Below are positions 49,967 to 61,179 of a stretch of DNA of 64,000 nucleotides, piece by piece; the stretch's first letter is position 1; each line of letters starts with the position of its first letter. Both the position numbers and the translations under genes were made by a program. The notes below the pieces were generated by a model. It worked only from the letters and a program-made list of their open reading frames with translations. It ran no database searches and was not told where the DNA came from. The stretch spans positions 34,947,120-35,011,119 of the forward strand of contig CM043700.1 in NCBI GenBank assembly GCA_023935145.1, written 5' to 3'. Origin of the DNA: Bretschneidera sinensis. Its lineage: Eukaryota > Streptophyta > Magnoliopsida > Brassicales > Akaniaceae.

Positions 49967-52900
49967 ATGGCGACCTTTGATGGGAGAGTTTCTTATTCTT
50001 CACATTCTAAGATAGAAAAGGATAACAACAAATTTCACTATGATGATGACTATGCTGATTCTGTATGGGATATGCCAGAAGGAAAAAGTACTAGCCCATT
50101 AGGCTCCAAATCATCAAAACAAGAGTATGCATATCCATTTCCTGTTGAATCAGAAGATTTTGTTGATGGAGGATATGATTCGGGTGATGATCCCTGTAAT
50201 TATGCTACAAGTAATATGCCTCCAGCGGTGAACTTGAAAAATGTCTTGAGTGGGTTATTTGCTATCGTCACTGGGCAGAACAACGGCCCAAATGTCTCTG
50301 TGAATCAGCAGAACAACAGTTCTAATGTCTCCTTCCTTGGTTCTGGAAAGAATGGAGATACCTACTTGCACTCTTCAGTTTATATACCGAGTGCGCCACC
50401 TCTTCTTGAGTCCAGTGGGATTAACTATAGTGCTTACAAAGAGGTGCTGGAAGCTGAACCTCCAGAATGGCTACCAGATAGTTCTGCTACAGTTTGCATG
50501 CAGTGTACTGATCCCTTCACAGCAATTACTCGTGGCAGACATCATTGTCGGTTTTGTGGAGGGGTTTTTTGCAGAGTGTGTACTAAAGGGAGGTGCTTGT
50601 TACCCGTTAAGTTCCGGGAGAGAAATCCTCAGAGGGTGTGTGATGCCTGCTATGATAGGCTTGATCCTTTGCAGAGTGTTCTTATTAACACCATTAGCAA
50701 TGCTGTGCAAGTAGCAAAGCATGACGTCATGGATTGGACATGTACAAGAGCATGGCTAAACCTTCCAGTTGGTTTGTCCATGGAACATGAAATATACAAA
50801 TCATCTAATACATTGAGAAACTATTGCCAGGTACGGTTTTTATTTAATCAAAATTCTTGACACAATTGACTTATTTTGTGGTCTGGTACTGAAATTAGCA
50901 TCCCGATTTGTAATCTCATGGACCTTCTTGGATTAAGTTTCCTGATTTTGTCAACTACAGAAAATGGCATTTTAAGAGTTGGTAGCTACATATTTCACAA
51001 TGAAGAAGATTTCAAACTTTTTACATAATGTTTGTTTAAGTGGACAGGTTGGTAGGTTGAATCCTGAGAAGTCGATACCTTTAGCAATTCTGAAAGGAGC
51101 CAAAGGCTTGGCAATATTAACAGTTGCTAAAGTTGGTGCACTAATTGTGTACAAACTTGGGACTGGTCTGGTCGTCTCTCGGAGATCAGACGGATCATGG
51201 TCTGCGCCATCTGCCATAACCTCAGTTGGTTTAGGATGGGGTGCTCAGGTAAATATTCTTTGGGTTTGTAGCCCTTTATGTTATATACTTTCAGTTGATA
51301 TTACTTTAGTTATGCCTTTTTGTTGATTTTTTAAGATTATTATTGTGATCAGGTTGGATGAACGGAAAAAAAAAATCTTAATGTCAGTATATTCATGTAT
51401 TTAGGACAGCTGAAAGGGACACTATTTAGTAGGATCTCTTACCTAAAATGCGATTCTTACGCACGACTTCCCGTGTATTGTGTTCCATGTTGATGATTTT
51501 TATATTCCACTTGTGTGTTCCAGATTGGAGGTGAGCTGATGGACTTCATTATTGTGCTTCATGATCTAAAAGCTGTGAAGACATTCTGTAGTCGCATGCA
51601 TTTTTCTCTTGGTGCTGGTTGCAGTGCTGCAGTAGGGCCTGTTGGGAGAGTACTGGAAGCGGATCTTCGGGCTGGAGACAGAGGGTCTGGCATGTGCTAT
51701 ACTTACAGTTGTAGCAAAGGTAATCATCTTGTTTTAGGTTTTGTGCTTATCTCTGAATTTTCCCCCTTATGAATTTCCAGGGTATCTGAGTTTTCTATTT
51801 TATGAATTCTCTTGATGATAGACTTTCTATCTACTTTCTGATCAGTCATTTCTCTGGTGTTGATAAATTAGAATTCAAGCTAGGCATTCATTAGAGGATG
51901 CAGACTATTAAGCTTGTGTTGTAGCACTCTTGTAAGACATTGCATTGCCCAGGCCTTTTCTTTTGATTTTTTTTAACATCTGTGAAATTTCCTGACAGTA
52001 ATTTCCGAATTATGAAAACCATTAAGTTTTCTGTTCTCCTATTGTCTGTGTAAATGCAGCTGCTTACTGATGACATAATTATTGATGCTTTGTGTAGATC
52101 CAGTGGTTAGAGTTTAAGAACTCAAAAGCTACGTCTAGTTTAGACTAATATACTACAGTTTTCGAATTACTTGTACAAAAACGTAAGGAAAAACACCAAA
52201 AACCCTATAGTTTGAATCTAGTATTTATGTGATCCCTAAATTATGAATTTGAGTCTATTTGACCTCAATTAGGAAAATATGGTTCAGTGTAGAACTGTCA
52301 AATCTGCACCTAACAGCACCGTTATCTCAAGAGTGTGACCCAAACGTTTGAGACAACTGTTTATCACTTGAGGGTGTCATTGCCATTTCATTTTGCATCT
52401 TCAACCTTCCCACGCTAAAGGACCTTTCTTCCCATCATCTTTCCCGAACAAACAGATGACCCCCCATAAATTCCTGCAGTGCATGTGTCCCTTCATAAAT
52501 TAATGTCAATCTACCACGTGGCACACGAAATTAAGAAGAGCTTAACTGCAGAGAGAATAAGCTGCTTCATTAGACAAAAATTGAGTAACATAACAGGGAA
52601 GCTTGAATGTCAGACCACTGTAGGGAAACTTGTCAAGAATTAACTTTAATGACTTCTTATCTGGCAACAGAATCACAGAGAGAGGATCACATGGTATCCC
52701 TAATCTAATGTAACAGAAATTGAACAAACCAACATAAATTTACACTATGAATATAAAAAATTAGCAAAACCCCACGCCTAATAAAGAGAAAATGGAGCAA
52801 AAGCCAGAACTCCCCCCCCCCTTTTTCCTGTCAAAATCAACAAAACCGCAAAGCTTTAGCCCCAAAATAAATAAGTAGAAGTATGGACTACTATGGACCA

Positions 52901-55900
52901 ATTAGAAAAAGAGAATGAAGAGATATAGAGAGATTAAAGAAAGAGAGGCAGTAATATAAAATTTGTACCAAGTAGAAGAATCTCCCTTTTTCCATAATTT
53001 CAGCTGAGTTGAAAACTCGCTCTGCTTCTCTTCTTTTTATGTTATCCTCTCGTTCTTTCTCCCTCTCTCACACAGTTTCTTCTCCTTCAATTTTCTCTGT
53101 ATTATATCTGATCTGTACAAATGATTCAGTAACATGCCGCCTCCTCATCATCACCATGATCACCATTATCATCATCCTCCTCCTCATCACCACCGTTTGC
53201 TCGCGGCTGGTTCAACTTGAGGACGTGCGAGCTTGAGCTTCTTTTCTCTCCTCCGCTCTTTCTCTCCATCCACATTGAATCCGACCGGCACGCCAGATCC
53301 GTCTTCAATGGCCGATGCTTCTTCTTCCTCTTCACGAATTGACCCAGACCCATCTGTTACTCTCTAGAATTCAGTGCACTCACTTTCGATCTTTACCCCT
53401 TACAGGGAAGCTTAACTGCAGAGAGAATAAGCTGCTTCATTAGACAAAAATTGAGTAACATAACAGGGAAGCTTGAATGTCAGACCACTGTAGGGAAACT
53501 TGTCAAGAATTAACTTTAATGACTTCTTATCTGGCAACAGAATCACAGAGAGAGGATCACATGGTATCCCTAATCTAATGTAACAGAAATTGAACAAACC
53601 AACATAAATTTACACTATGAATATAAAAAATTAGCAAAACCCCACGCCTAATAAAGAGAAAATGGAGCAAAAGCCAGAACTCCCCCCCCCCCCTTTTTTT
53701 TTCCCTGTCAAAATCAACAAAACCGCCAAGCTTTAGCCCCAAAATAAATAAGTAGAAGTATGGACTACTATGGACCAATTAGAAAAAGAGAATGAAGAGA
53801 TATAGAGAGATTAAAGAAAGAGAGGCAGTAATATAAAATTTGTACCAAGTAGAAGAATCTCCCTTTTTCCATAATTTCAGCTGAGTTGAAAACTCTCTCT
53901 GCTTCTCTTCTTTCTATGTTATCCTCTCTTTCTTTCTCCCTCTCTCACACAGTTTCTTCTCCTTCAATTTTCTCTGTATTATATCTGATCTGTACAAATG
54001 ATTCAGTAACATGCCGCCTCCTCATCATCACCATGATCACCATTATCATCATCCTCCTCCTCATCACCACCGTTTGCTCGCGGCTGGTTCAACTTGAGGA
54101 CGTGCGAGCTTGAGCTTCTTTTCTCTCCTCCGCTCTTTCTCTCCATCCACATTGAATCCGACCGGCACGCCAGATCCGTCTTCAATGGCCGATGCTTCTT
54201 CTTCCTCTTCACGAATTGACCCAGACCCATCTGTTACTCTCTAGAATTCAGTGCACTCACTTTCGATCTTTACCCCTTACCTTCTTTTACTTCTTGACTG
54301 TTGCTTAGGAAATGAAAAAGGCGGAAATGCCCTCAAATGGGTAGCAGTTGTCTCACGCGTGTGTGCCACAGGTTTGAGATTAATGGGGCTGTTAATGGGA
54401 TTTTGCTGAAGTCCTACATTGCACAGTATTTTCTTAATTGAGGTTCAGTTGACTCAAATTTATAATTGAAGGACCACTAAAAAAGCTAGAGTTAAACTAT
54501 AGGGTTTTTGGTTCTTTATCCCAAAAAAATGTGCTACAGTATTCAAATTTCTCACCTCTTGTATTTTTCCCCAGGGAGAGGAGAAAATGTGGATTTTAGA
54601 AGTGGCAAAATATGACCCGACCCGACCATAATTCGAGTGACCCGAAACCCGAAATGACCTGAATTCAAAATAACCCAACCGGACCCAACTTGAAACGACC
54701 CGACCCAAAATGACTTGAAAATATTTTTTTTATAAAAAAAATTGCTTTCTTAAACTGGGATAATAGTTAATTTATTAGTTGTCAAATAAAATAAATTATA
54801 TAACAATTAATTAATTATTGATTTACATGTGTTGATATGCATGGTTCAACATTCTATTAATATGAGTAATCTCATTAATTTTAAATAAAAAATCGAGAAG
54901 AATAGTAAATTTTGCATTGTTTTTGAAGTCACAATAAAATTTTATTTTTAATTTTCTTGAAAAAAATATAATGGAATGAAGTGAGAATAACTTTGTGGGC
55001 CAGTTGTTTAAGACTGAATTTTGAGACTAAAAATTATAACATTACATATTGTATTAAAAATTAAATATATTATTTAAAAAATTAAATACTGATTTATTAT
55101 TAATTAATTTTTTCGTATTTGACGATGTAACTCGTTTAGTCCTATTATATGCAAATAAAATATTTTTTTAATTAAACATAAATATCTATTTTATTAACTC
55201 AACCCGACCCGGCATGACTCGAGACCCAATACAACCCGAGTTCGAAGTGACCCAAACCCGACCCGAGACGACCCGAGATTGAAATGATCTGAAACCGATC
55301 CAAAGTGATCCGTGACCCGTGACCCGCGACCCAAACAACCCGAGTCTCAACATAACCTGAACTTGACCCGACCTGTTTGCAACTTCTAGTGGATTTCTTG
55401 TCTTTGTAGTTTTTTCCTGGAGAGGGGGGAATTAATTGAAAGAAATGCTAAAGTTAAAGATGTGCAACAAAATGTCGAGGTCAAGGGTAACTAACAATTG
55501 AAGTTTTGGATGCAATTACTTGTATCATCAACCTATGAGATTCATTTTCCCTATGAACTAAGTTTAAATCATACCTGCAAACAATAACAGTCAAGTTTCA
55601 AATATGTTCTGTTACTTCATTTATGTTTCCACTTTTTTGCCTACATATTACTAATTTGTTTTACACCGAAGTACCTTTTGGACAAGTTTATTGATATGAT
55701 AGTCTCCATGTTGCCAATTTAACAGGAGTGTTTGTGGGAGTGTCACTAGAAGGGAACATCGTTGCAACAAGGATGGATACGAATCTAAGTTTTTATGGTG
55801 ACCCTTATCTCACAACAGCTGACATTCTACTTGGGGCAGTGGACAGACCAAAGGCTGCCGAGCCCTTGTATGCAGCGCTTAAGAGCCTCTTCTCAAGTCT

Positions 55901-55910
55901 AAGCTGTTAG
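49967..55910 (+). CDS. CFS1: FYVE and SYLF domain protein, CFS1 type (autophagosome/endosome adaptor)
   Basis: Arabidopsis CFS1 binds PtdIns3P membranes, ATG8 and the ESCRT-I subunit VPS23, linking autophagosomes to multivesicular bodies. Exons: 49967-50830, 51048-51248, 51524-51719, 55726-55910. The total is 1446 nt (481 aa), all GT-AG and in frame. The FYVE zinc finger is complete: WLPD at 168-171, CMQC at 177-180, RHHCR at 191-195 and RVCDAC. The SYLF (Ysc84-like) domain covers the C-terminal half, with LNPEKSIPLAILKGAKGLAI, GWGAQIGGELMDFIIVL and FSLGAGCSAAVGPVGR. PSAP (141-144) is a candidate VPS23/TSG101-binding motif, and WLNL (263-266) fits an ATG8-interacting motif; both motif roles are inferred by pattern and family. 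Intron 3 is 4.0 kb and filled with DNA transposons. Confidence 0.94.
52187..54522. mobile_element. Long-TIR (MULE-like) element with duplicated cargo in CFS1 intron 3
   Basis: Terminal inverted repeats of about 200 bp: the left end (52187-52390) and the reverse complement of the right end (about 54325-54522) share ACCAAAAACCCTATAGTTT. They also share AATTTGAGTC/ATTTGAGTC, CCTCAATTA and, further in, GAGACAACTG and TTGAGGG. The interior has no transposase. It is a tandem pair of ~870-bp segments with 5'-UTR-like CT-rich sequence and short frames. A target duplication is unclear: CAAAAACGT at 52176 and CAAAAAAAT at 54522 agree at 7 of 9 positions, but in A-rich context. Confidence 0.75.
52541..54280. 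repeat. Near-identical tandem duplication, ~870 bp x 2
   Basis: Copy 1 (52541-53403) and copy 2 (53411-54280) both begin CTTAACTGCAGAGAGAATAA and end TTCGATCTTTACCCCTTAC, with seven bases (AGGGAAG) between. They differ by a longer C/T tract in copy 2 (about 53683-53704) and a few substitutions such as CTCGCTCTG versus CTCTCTCTG. ACAGGGAAGCTT occurs both at the junction and inside each unit, suggesting unequal pairing at that motif. Each unit holds a His/Pro-rich short frame (MPPPHHHHDHHYHH) and MADASSSSS, which look like a captured gene 5' end. Confidence 0.92.
54589..55396. mobile_element. Non-autonomous hAT element with perfect 8-bp target duplication
   Basis: GTGGATTT at 54589-54596 and 55389-55396 flanks a 792-bp element. 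Its ends are TAGAAGTGGCAAA and, inverted, TAGAAGTTGCAAA (12 of 13). The subterminal regions are rich in ACCCGACCC/GACCCGA repeats on both sides (54615-54715 and 55200-55375), a pattern of plant hAT elements where transposase binds repeated motifs. No transposase is encoded. It lies about 75 bp past the long-TIR element in the same CFS1 intron. Confidence 0.88.
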
Positions 55911-58371
55911 TTCCAGCACATATTGCATCTCATGCTAGCATCTCCATGAAATACTCGGTAAAATAGTTTTCACGTCTTTGATAAGTATTTATACAGTAGA
56001 AAGTCTATGGGGTTGTCTATATTTTCTGTGTATGAAGCAAGAATATATAGTTTCATATGGGACAAACAAGAATATACGTTTCTTTTTTATTTATTCTCTC
56101 ATTATGTCGATGTGCGCTTACATGAGCCAAATCAACTGATTTAATGTCATGTACATACATTTGTTGGAATTTGTATATAGAATTGTTCGATACATTTTGT
56201 TTTGACTATACATAGTGGGAATTAATACCATGATAACGTAATTACTATAATTGTAGACAAATATTCTTTATCACATAATGGTGCTCAACAGTGTTTTCAG
56301 ATGCGAAAGCGTTGGGCGAGCTGTTGGGGCGTAAGTTTTTTGAAACTATTCAGGCATTTTAAAATTTTAATAAAATAATATTAATTAAATAATAAAATAA
56401 AAAATAATTTTAATTAATTAATTTTTATCAAGGTTTAATACTTTACTAACTCTATAGTGTGATGATTATAATTTTATAAATATGAAGTATAACTAATATT
56501 TTTGTATTGTTGTAACTTGTAAGTGATTAATTAAATAGTTTATAATTATTATTAAACTAGATAACATGTATTATATGTTTATGAAGTGTAATCATGTCAC
56601 AACAAGAATACTAGCTTAGTGTTTAAAACCTATGACACTTATTAGATCATGGGTTTAAGCTTTTAATGTGTATTTTTTCTTAAATTTTAAGTTTTTAAAA
56701 AAATGTTGCGGGGTGATGTACTGCCCGGGACACAAAAATTACGTCCCAAAACAAAAAGCGAGCGTTCATCAGATGAAACACTCAATCTTTCACGTTTTGA
56801 GGTCGTCTTTTAAAACGCTGGTGCTTATCAATAGTAAATTATCACTAGGTTGTGGTTCAAGGGACCATAATTAGACCTCCTTTTAATTAATGACAAAAAG
56901 ATCTCGTCATTTGAGTTGTTTGTTGTTGTTGGCCATAGAAGGTGGTTACATCACTTAAAATTTAAAGAAATGTATTTTAAATTTAATGTGTATATTTTTT
57001 TAAATTTTAAATTTTTTAAAAAAAATTGCAGGATGATGTATCTCTTGGGATGCAAAAATTATGTCTCAAAGCAAAAAACGAGCGCACAACAGACGAAGTG
57101 CTCAATTTTTCACGTCTTGAGGCCGTCTTTCAAAATGCTAGTGCTTAAATTATCACTAGAGTGCGGTTCAAGGGACCACAATTAGACCTCATTTTAATTA
57201 ATGACAAAAAGATCTCTTGTCATTTGAATTGTTTTGTTATTGTTGGCAATAGAAGTTGGTTACATCCTTTAAAATTTAAAGAATTGTACCCTAAATTTTT
57301 TGAACAAAAAAATGTCCTTTTGCCATATCAGAAAAATAGTTTTTCTTTTTTTTAGAAAAATCACATTTTTTCAACAAAGAAAAAAAATCAAAGGGGACAA
57401 TGATTGGAATCACGTCTATGTGTGGTCCATGCGCATGAGGGACTGTACGGCCTACTCCGGTTGTTATCTTACAGCAGCGCTTTTACAATTCTCTTCCTTT
57501 TCCAAAATTTGGCATGGCGGTGTAAGTGATTTTCTCAGTACTCATAGGAAAATAACAGATCTAAAGCCAAGATTTCAAATGGGGGACCATCGATTTTATA
57601 GAGCTTTTTTCTTTTATATTTCCGACCATCGATTAATTTGATATTTTAAAAAAATTTCAAAAGTTTAAAAATTAAATTAATGACTTTAATAAATTACCAA
57701 ATTATATTTATGTTTGTTTTAAGAGATTTTTGAATCCCTATGAATATGTTGGTCATTTAATATTAAAAGGTACTAATCACACAATAATACTTTTGAAATA
57801 TTGAATAATTTCTTTTACAATCCTGATCATTAATGGTCATGATTATCAAAATCAAAACTTCATTATATTAAACTATGTTGGAGAAAATTTCTTTCCAGTC
57901 TGATTAGCACTTTATTTTTGAGAAAAAATTTGTTTAGCACAGTGTTATAAGAGATATATGACATAAAAATCAAATTTCATCTTTGAATAAAAATAAAATA
58001 TTTTTTTTCTCTTCTCATACTATTTAACTTGAGATTGATACTTGTACCATGTATCTTTCATGGTACTATATACATGGCACTGTGCCAGACAAAAACTTAT
58101 TTTTAACGACTCTCCTTAGGTTTTTTTTTTTTATCTGGGCAAGGAAATGGGGTTTAAAATGCGGACTTGTTAGATATAAAACAAATCAAAGTATCAGGAA
58201 ACAGATGGATCAATTCCTAAAATTTAGGCTGGAAGTCAGAGTTTCCGTTTAACGTAAACAATCAGATATACATTTACATTTCAGTCATGACTCATGAGAA
58301 GGTGAAAAAGCCTAGATCAGGATTCATAATTCATATCACCCCCATCACCAGCACAGAAGAAAGCACAAAAG
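55911..58371. other. CFS1 3' UTR and intergenic DNA
   Basis: The 3' UTR probably runs to about 56.2 kb. The remainder is AT-rich and holds the tandem repeat at 56665-57300. No gene is supported; small frames here are by-products of that repeat. Confidence 0.5.
56665..57300. repeat. Tandem duplication of a ~320-bp unit
   Basis: Both copies start AATGTGTAT followed by TTTTTTAAATTTTAA, and include GGGATGATGTA-like, CGAGCG, TTTCACGT, GAGGTCGTCTTT/GAGGCCGTCTTT, GGTTCAAGGGACCA and TTAATTAATGACAAAAAGAT. Copy 1 is about 56665-56984 and copy 2 about 56985-57300. Divergence is moderate, so the duplication is older than the one in CFS1 intron 3. Weakly similar short frames run through both copies but have no recognisable domain. 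Confidence 0.8.
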
Positions 58372-60479
58372 ATGGGCAATAAAATGGGTACCTTACTAAC
58401 CAAATGCAAAAAGTATTACAAGAAAGGTAAAAAGGAAATCTCAAATAAAGTGGTTTCTTTTGACACCACGCTAGGCCATGATGTTGATGATCACTTATAC
58501 TTCTCACAAAAGTCACAACAGAGCAAGCCAAGGATTGAACGAAAAGAAGAAGACAATGACGAGATAAGGCAGTCATCTAATTTTGAGTCTAACACGCAGT
58601 CTTTTGTTTGTGAAATCTGTGTTGAGCAAACACCTTTGGGGGACTCATTCAATGTGAAGGGTTGCAATCATTTCTACTGCACCCAATGCGTGATCAGATA
58701 TGTAGTCTCAAAGCTCGAAGAGAACACGACTCGGATTCAATGCCCTGTATCAAACTGTGAAGGGGTTTTGGAGCCTGAGTATTGTCGTTTTATTCTCCCT
58801 GATAATGTGTTTGATAGATGGGGTATTGCTCTATGTGAGGCTGTCATTGTTGGGTCAGAGAAATTCTACTGTCCCTTTCAAGATTGTTCAGCTTTGTTGA
58901 TTAATGATGGAAGAGAGAACGTTGTGAAATCAGTGTGTCCTGCTTGCAAGAGGGTGTTTTGCGTGCCTTGCAAGGTTCATTGGCACGAGGGAATTGAATG
59001 TAAAAAGTTCCAGGATTTGAAGAAGCGCGGCGAGGATTCTTTAGTAAGGGATCTGGCCAAAAGGAAGAAATGGAGGAGGTGCCCTTGCTGCAAGTTCTAT
59101 GTGGAGAAAACAAGAGGTTGCTTTTATATACGATGCAGGTCTGTTGATAATTTGTTTCTTCCAATTTGTTTTTTTATTAGGGTTCATAACTTTTATTACC
59201 GTCACACTTGATTATATCTTTTAAGAATTTCTCCTCTGCTAGGGTTTTATTATATCACTTGTTTTCTGTATATCAATATGAATTATGGGAGTTGGTTTGT
59301 CAATTAGTATAAGCACTGCATAGCTATGCTTAGATTCTTTCTCTAAACTCACCACAGAGCAGCCATATTTCCAGATTTCAAATTTTCATGTAGATATTTT
59401 TTTTTCCTAAAAAAATTGTAGACCGAGTATTCCCTTTGTTCTGTTCTAATGCAAGTTAGGCAAAAGAAAAGGTTGTCTTGGTCTCTTGATAAAATATAGT
59501 AATCATCATGGAGTGGATGTGAGAGTTTTAAATCTTATGACTTGATTGAAAAAACAAAAGTTCCAACTTTTTAAACAAAGTGAAAATCAAATTGGAAAGA
59601 GAAAGTGCAAAAAGTGTTATTAGTTTCTTTTTCATGGACTCGGGTACGAGTCTTGAGTGTTGGACTCGTAAATTTTTATTCAAGAGTCAAATTTTTATTT
59701 CAGTGTCGAGAGTCTGACACGGGTATAACAGGATAAAGTGAAAAATTCATATCATATCTTAAAAATTATGTGCACTTTAGATCACGATATAGATGAAAAG
59801 TTGCACTTACTAGTAAGAGTCATTATTTCTCTTTTACTATTATCAAATTCCTAAAGCTTCGTTAGATTCAAAGAATTTTCTCACAAAATTTTTTATTGTA
59901 ATTCCTAAAAGTTGATTCTTTTAAGTAGTTCTCCATTAAATATTCTTCAAAATTTAAAAGTCTTAACTTTCAACAAATGAAGAAAGAAAGGAGAGGTGAA
60001 CACTTTTTTATCGTTAGTAGAGAAAAAAAAAATGAAAGAAAAAAAGAATGGGATAATTAATATTATCTTTCAACCTAAACAAAATACAATCCTTCCGAAT
60101 TTCGATAATTGGTCTTCATCGAATTTTGATTAATTCATATATTGATCTTCATCAAACTAGAATGATTTTTTACATTGTTTGTGGCTCATAACTGAGCTGA
60201 TTACTAAGTTCTTAGCCTCAAAAGTTATTGTTTTTAACTGGAGCTGAATACTAGGTTCTTTGGCAAGTATTTACCTTGGATTTTGGTCTTTTGATTAGTC
60301 AAATTACTGAAACTTCTGATTTTTTTTAATACTCTGGTTTTGCCCTTAATTCATGCGGTATATTTATTTGTTTTGTCTATTCTTCTATGGTTGATCATAG
60401 GTGTGGATATGCGTTCTGTTATAACTGCGGAGCTCGATCAAGCACTTCTTCCCATACTTGTCCTAGGTGCAGGCAATAG
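58372..60479 (+). CDS. RBR-type (RING1-IBR-RING2) E3 ubiquitin ligase
   Basis: RING-between-RING ligases take ubiquitin from E2 on a catalytic cysteine before passing it to substrate; this one's substrate is unknown. Exon 1 is 58372-59138 and exon 2 is 60401-60479, together 846 nt (281 aa). RING1 begins at Cys80 (CEICVEQ) and continues GCNHFYCTQC. The IBR follows, with FYCPFQDCSALL, CPACKRVFCVPC and HWHEG. RING2/Rcat starts at WRRCPCCKFYVEK. The likely catalytic cysteine is Cys250 in RGCFYIRC, and the zinc set is completed by exon 2 (CGYAFCYNCGARSS). The His commonly two residues after the catalytic Cys in parkin is Tyr here. The N-terminus MGNKMG might be myristoylated (weak). The intron is 1.26 kb. 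A broken paralogue lies 0.7 kb downstream. Confidence 0.92.
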
Positions 60480-60532
60480 CTTTCTTTGCAAAAGTTTTGG
60501 TGTTTCCTTTTATCAGTTGGAGCAGCATTGTT

Positions 60533-60763
60533 TGTTGAATCTTGTTTTGTTAATGTATTATATGGGCTTAGTCCCACATTGGTTGTGTATAGCTTTGCTT
60601 CTCCTATTAGCTTGTATAAATAGGATAATCCCACATTGGTTGTGTATAGCTTTACTTCTCTTATTAGCTTATATAAATAGGATAGCTCCCTTTGTAAGTA
60701 AATCACACCATTCAATACAATTCTTCTTTTTGTATTGTCTCACTTCCTCTCTTAAATTCAACA
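60533..60763 (+). mobile_element. Solo LTR just downstream of the RBR gene
   Basis: The ends are TGTTGAAT and ATTCAACA, a perfect 8-bp inverted pair with canonical TG...CA. TGTTT follows the right end, and TTGTTT precedes the left end, fitting a 5-bp target duplication within one base. Inside, about 55 bp containing CCCACATTGGTTGTGTATAG and TATAAATAGGATA is tandemly duplicated (about 60576 and 60630). No internal retroelement sequence remains. It begins 53 bp past the RBR stop, so probably lies in that gene's 3' UTR. Confidence 0.7.
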
Positions 60764-61179
60764 TGTTTAAATGTAAATAAAAGTAACAATTATGTCAGAT
60801 TTGTTTTGAAAATAAGCTAATATATTCCAGTATGCATTAACTAGTTGATTAGTTTGTCTCCCTAATGCATTAGGCTTGGCCCCTAGCTATCAAAATATTA
60901 GAATTTTCTCGCTGCTCAGTTGAGGAATCTAGAACAGGAGTCCTCCGAAGATAATATATTCCAGTATTCGTTACTGTTTAATTTCAGGATCCTGGCCATG
61001 AAAGAGGTAGAGTCAGGGTTTTAAATTGCGGTTGAGGTTGTGAATGGGTCGCACAGTGTTTATTGTGGTTATAGACATTGCGAATGTAAAATGCGGACGG
61101 ACACAGTATGATCATGAATTTTTTTTTTCAACTTCGCACAATAAATAAATAATAATTGTAATGAAGTAAAATTTAAAAG

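Noticed and set aside
53009..54113. Paired 75-aa frames (both strands) in the CFS1 intron as duplicated genes
   Set aside because: They exist twice only because of the tandem duplication, are low in complexity and match no family.
60340..60780. 146-aa plus-strand frame
   Set aside because: It overlaps RBR exon 2 in another frame and then runs through the solo LTR.
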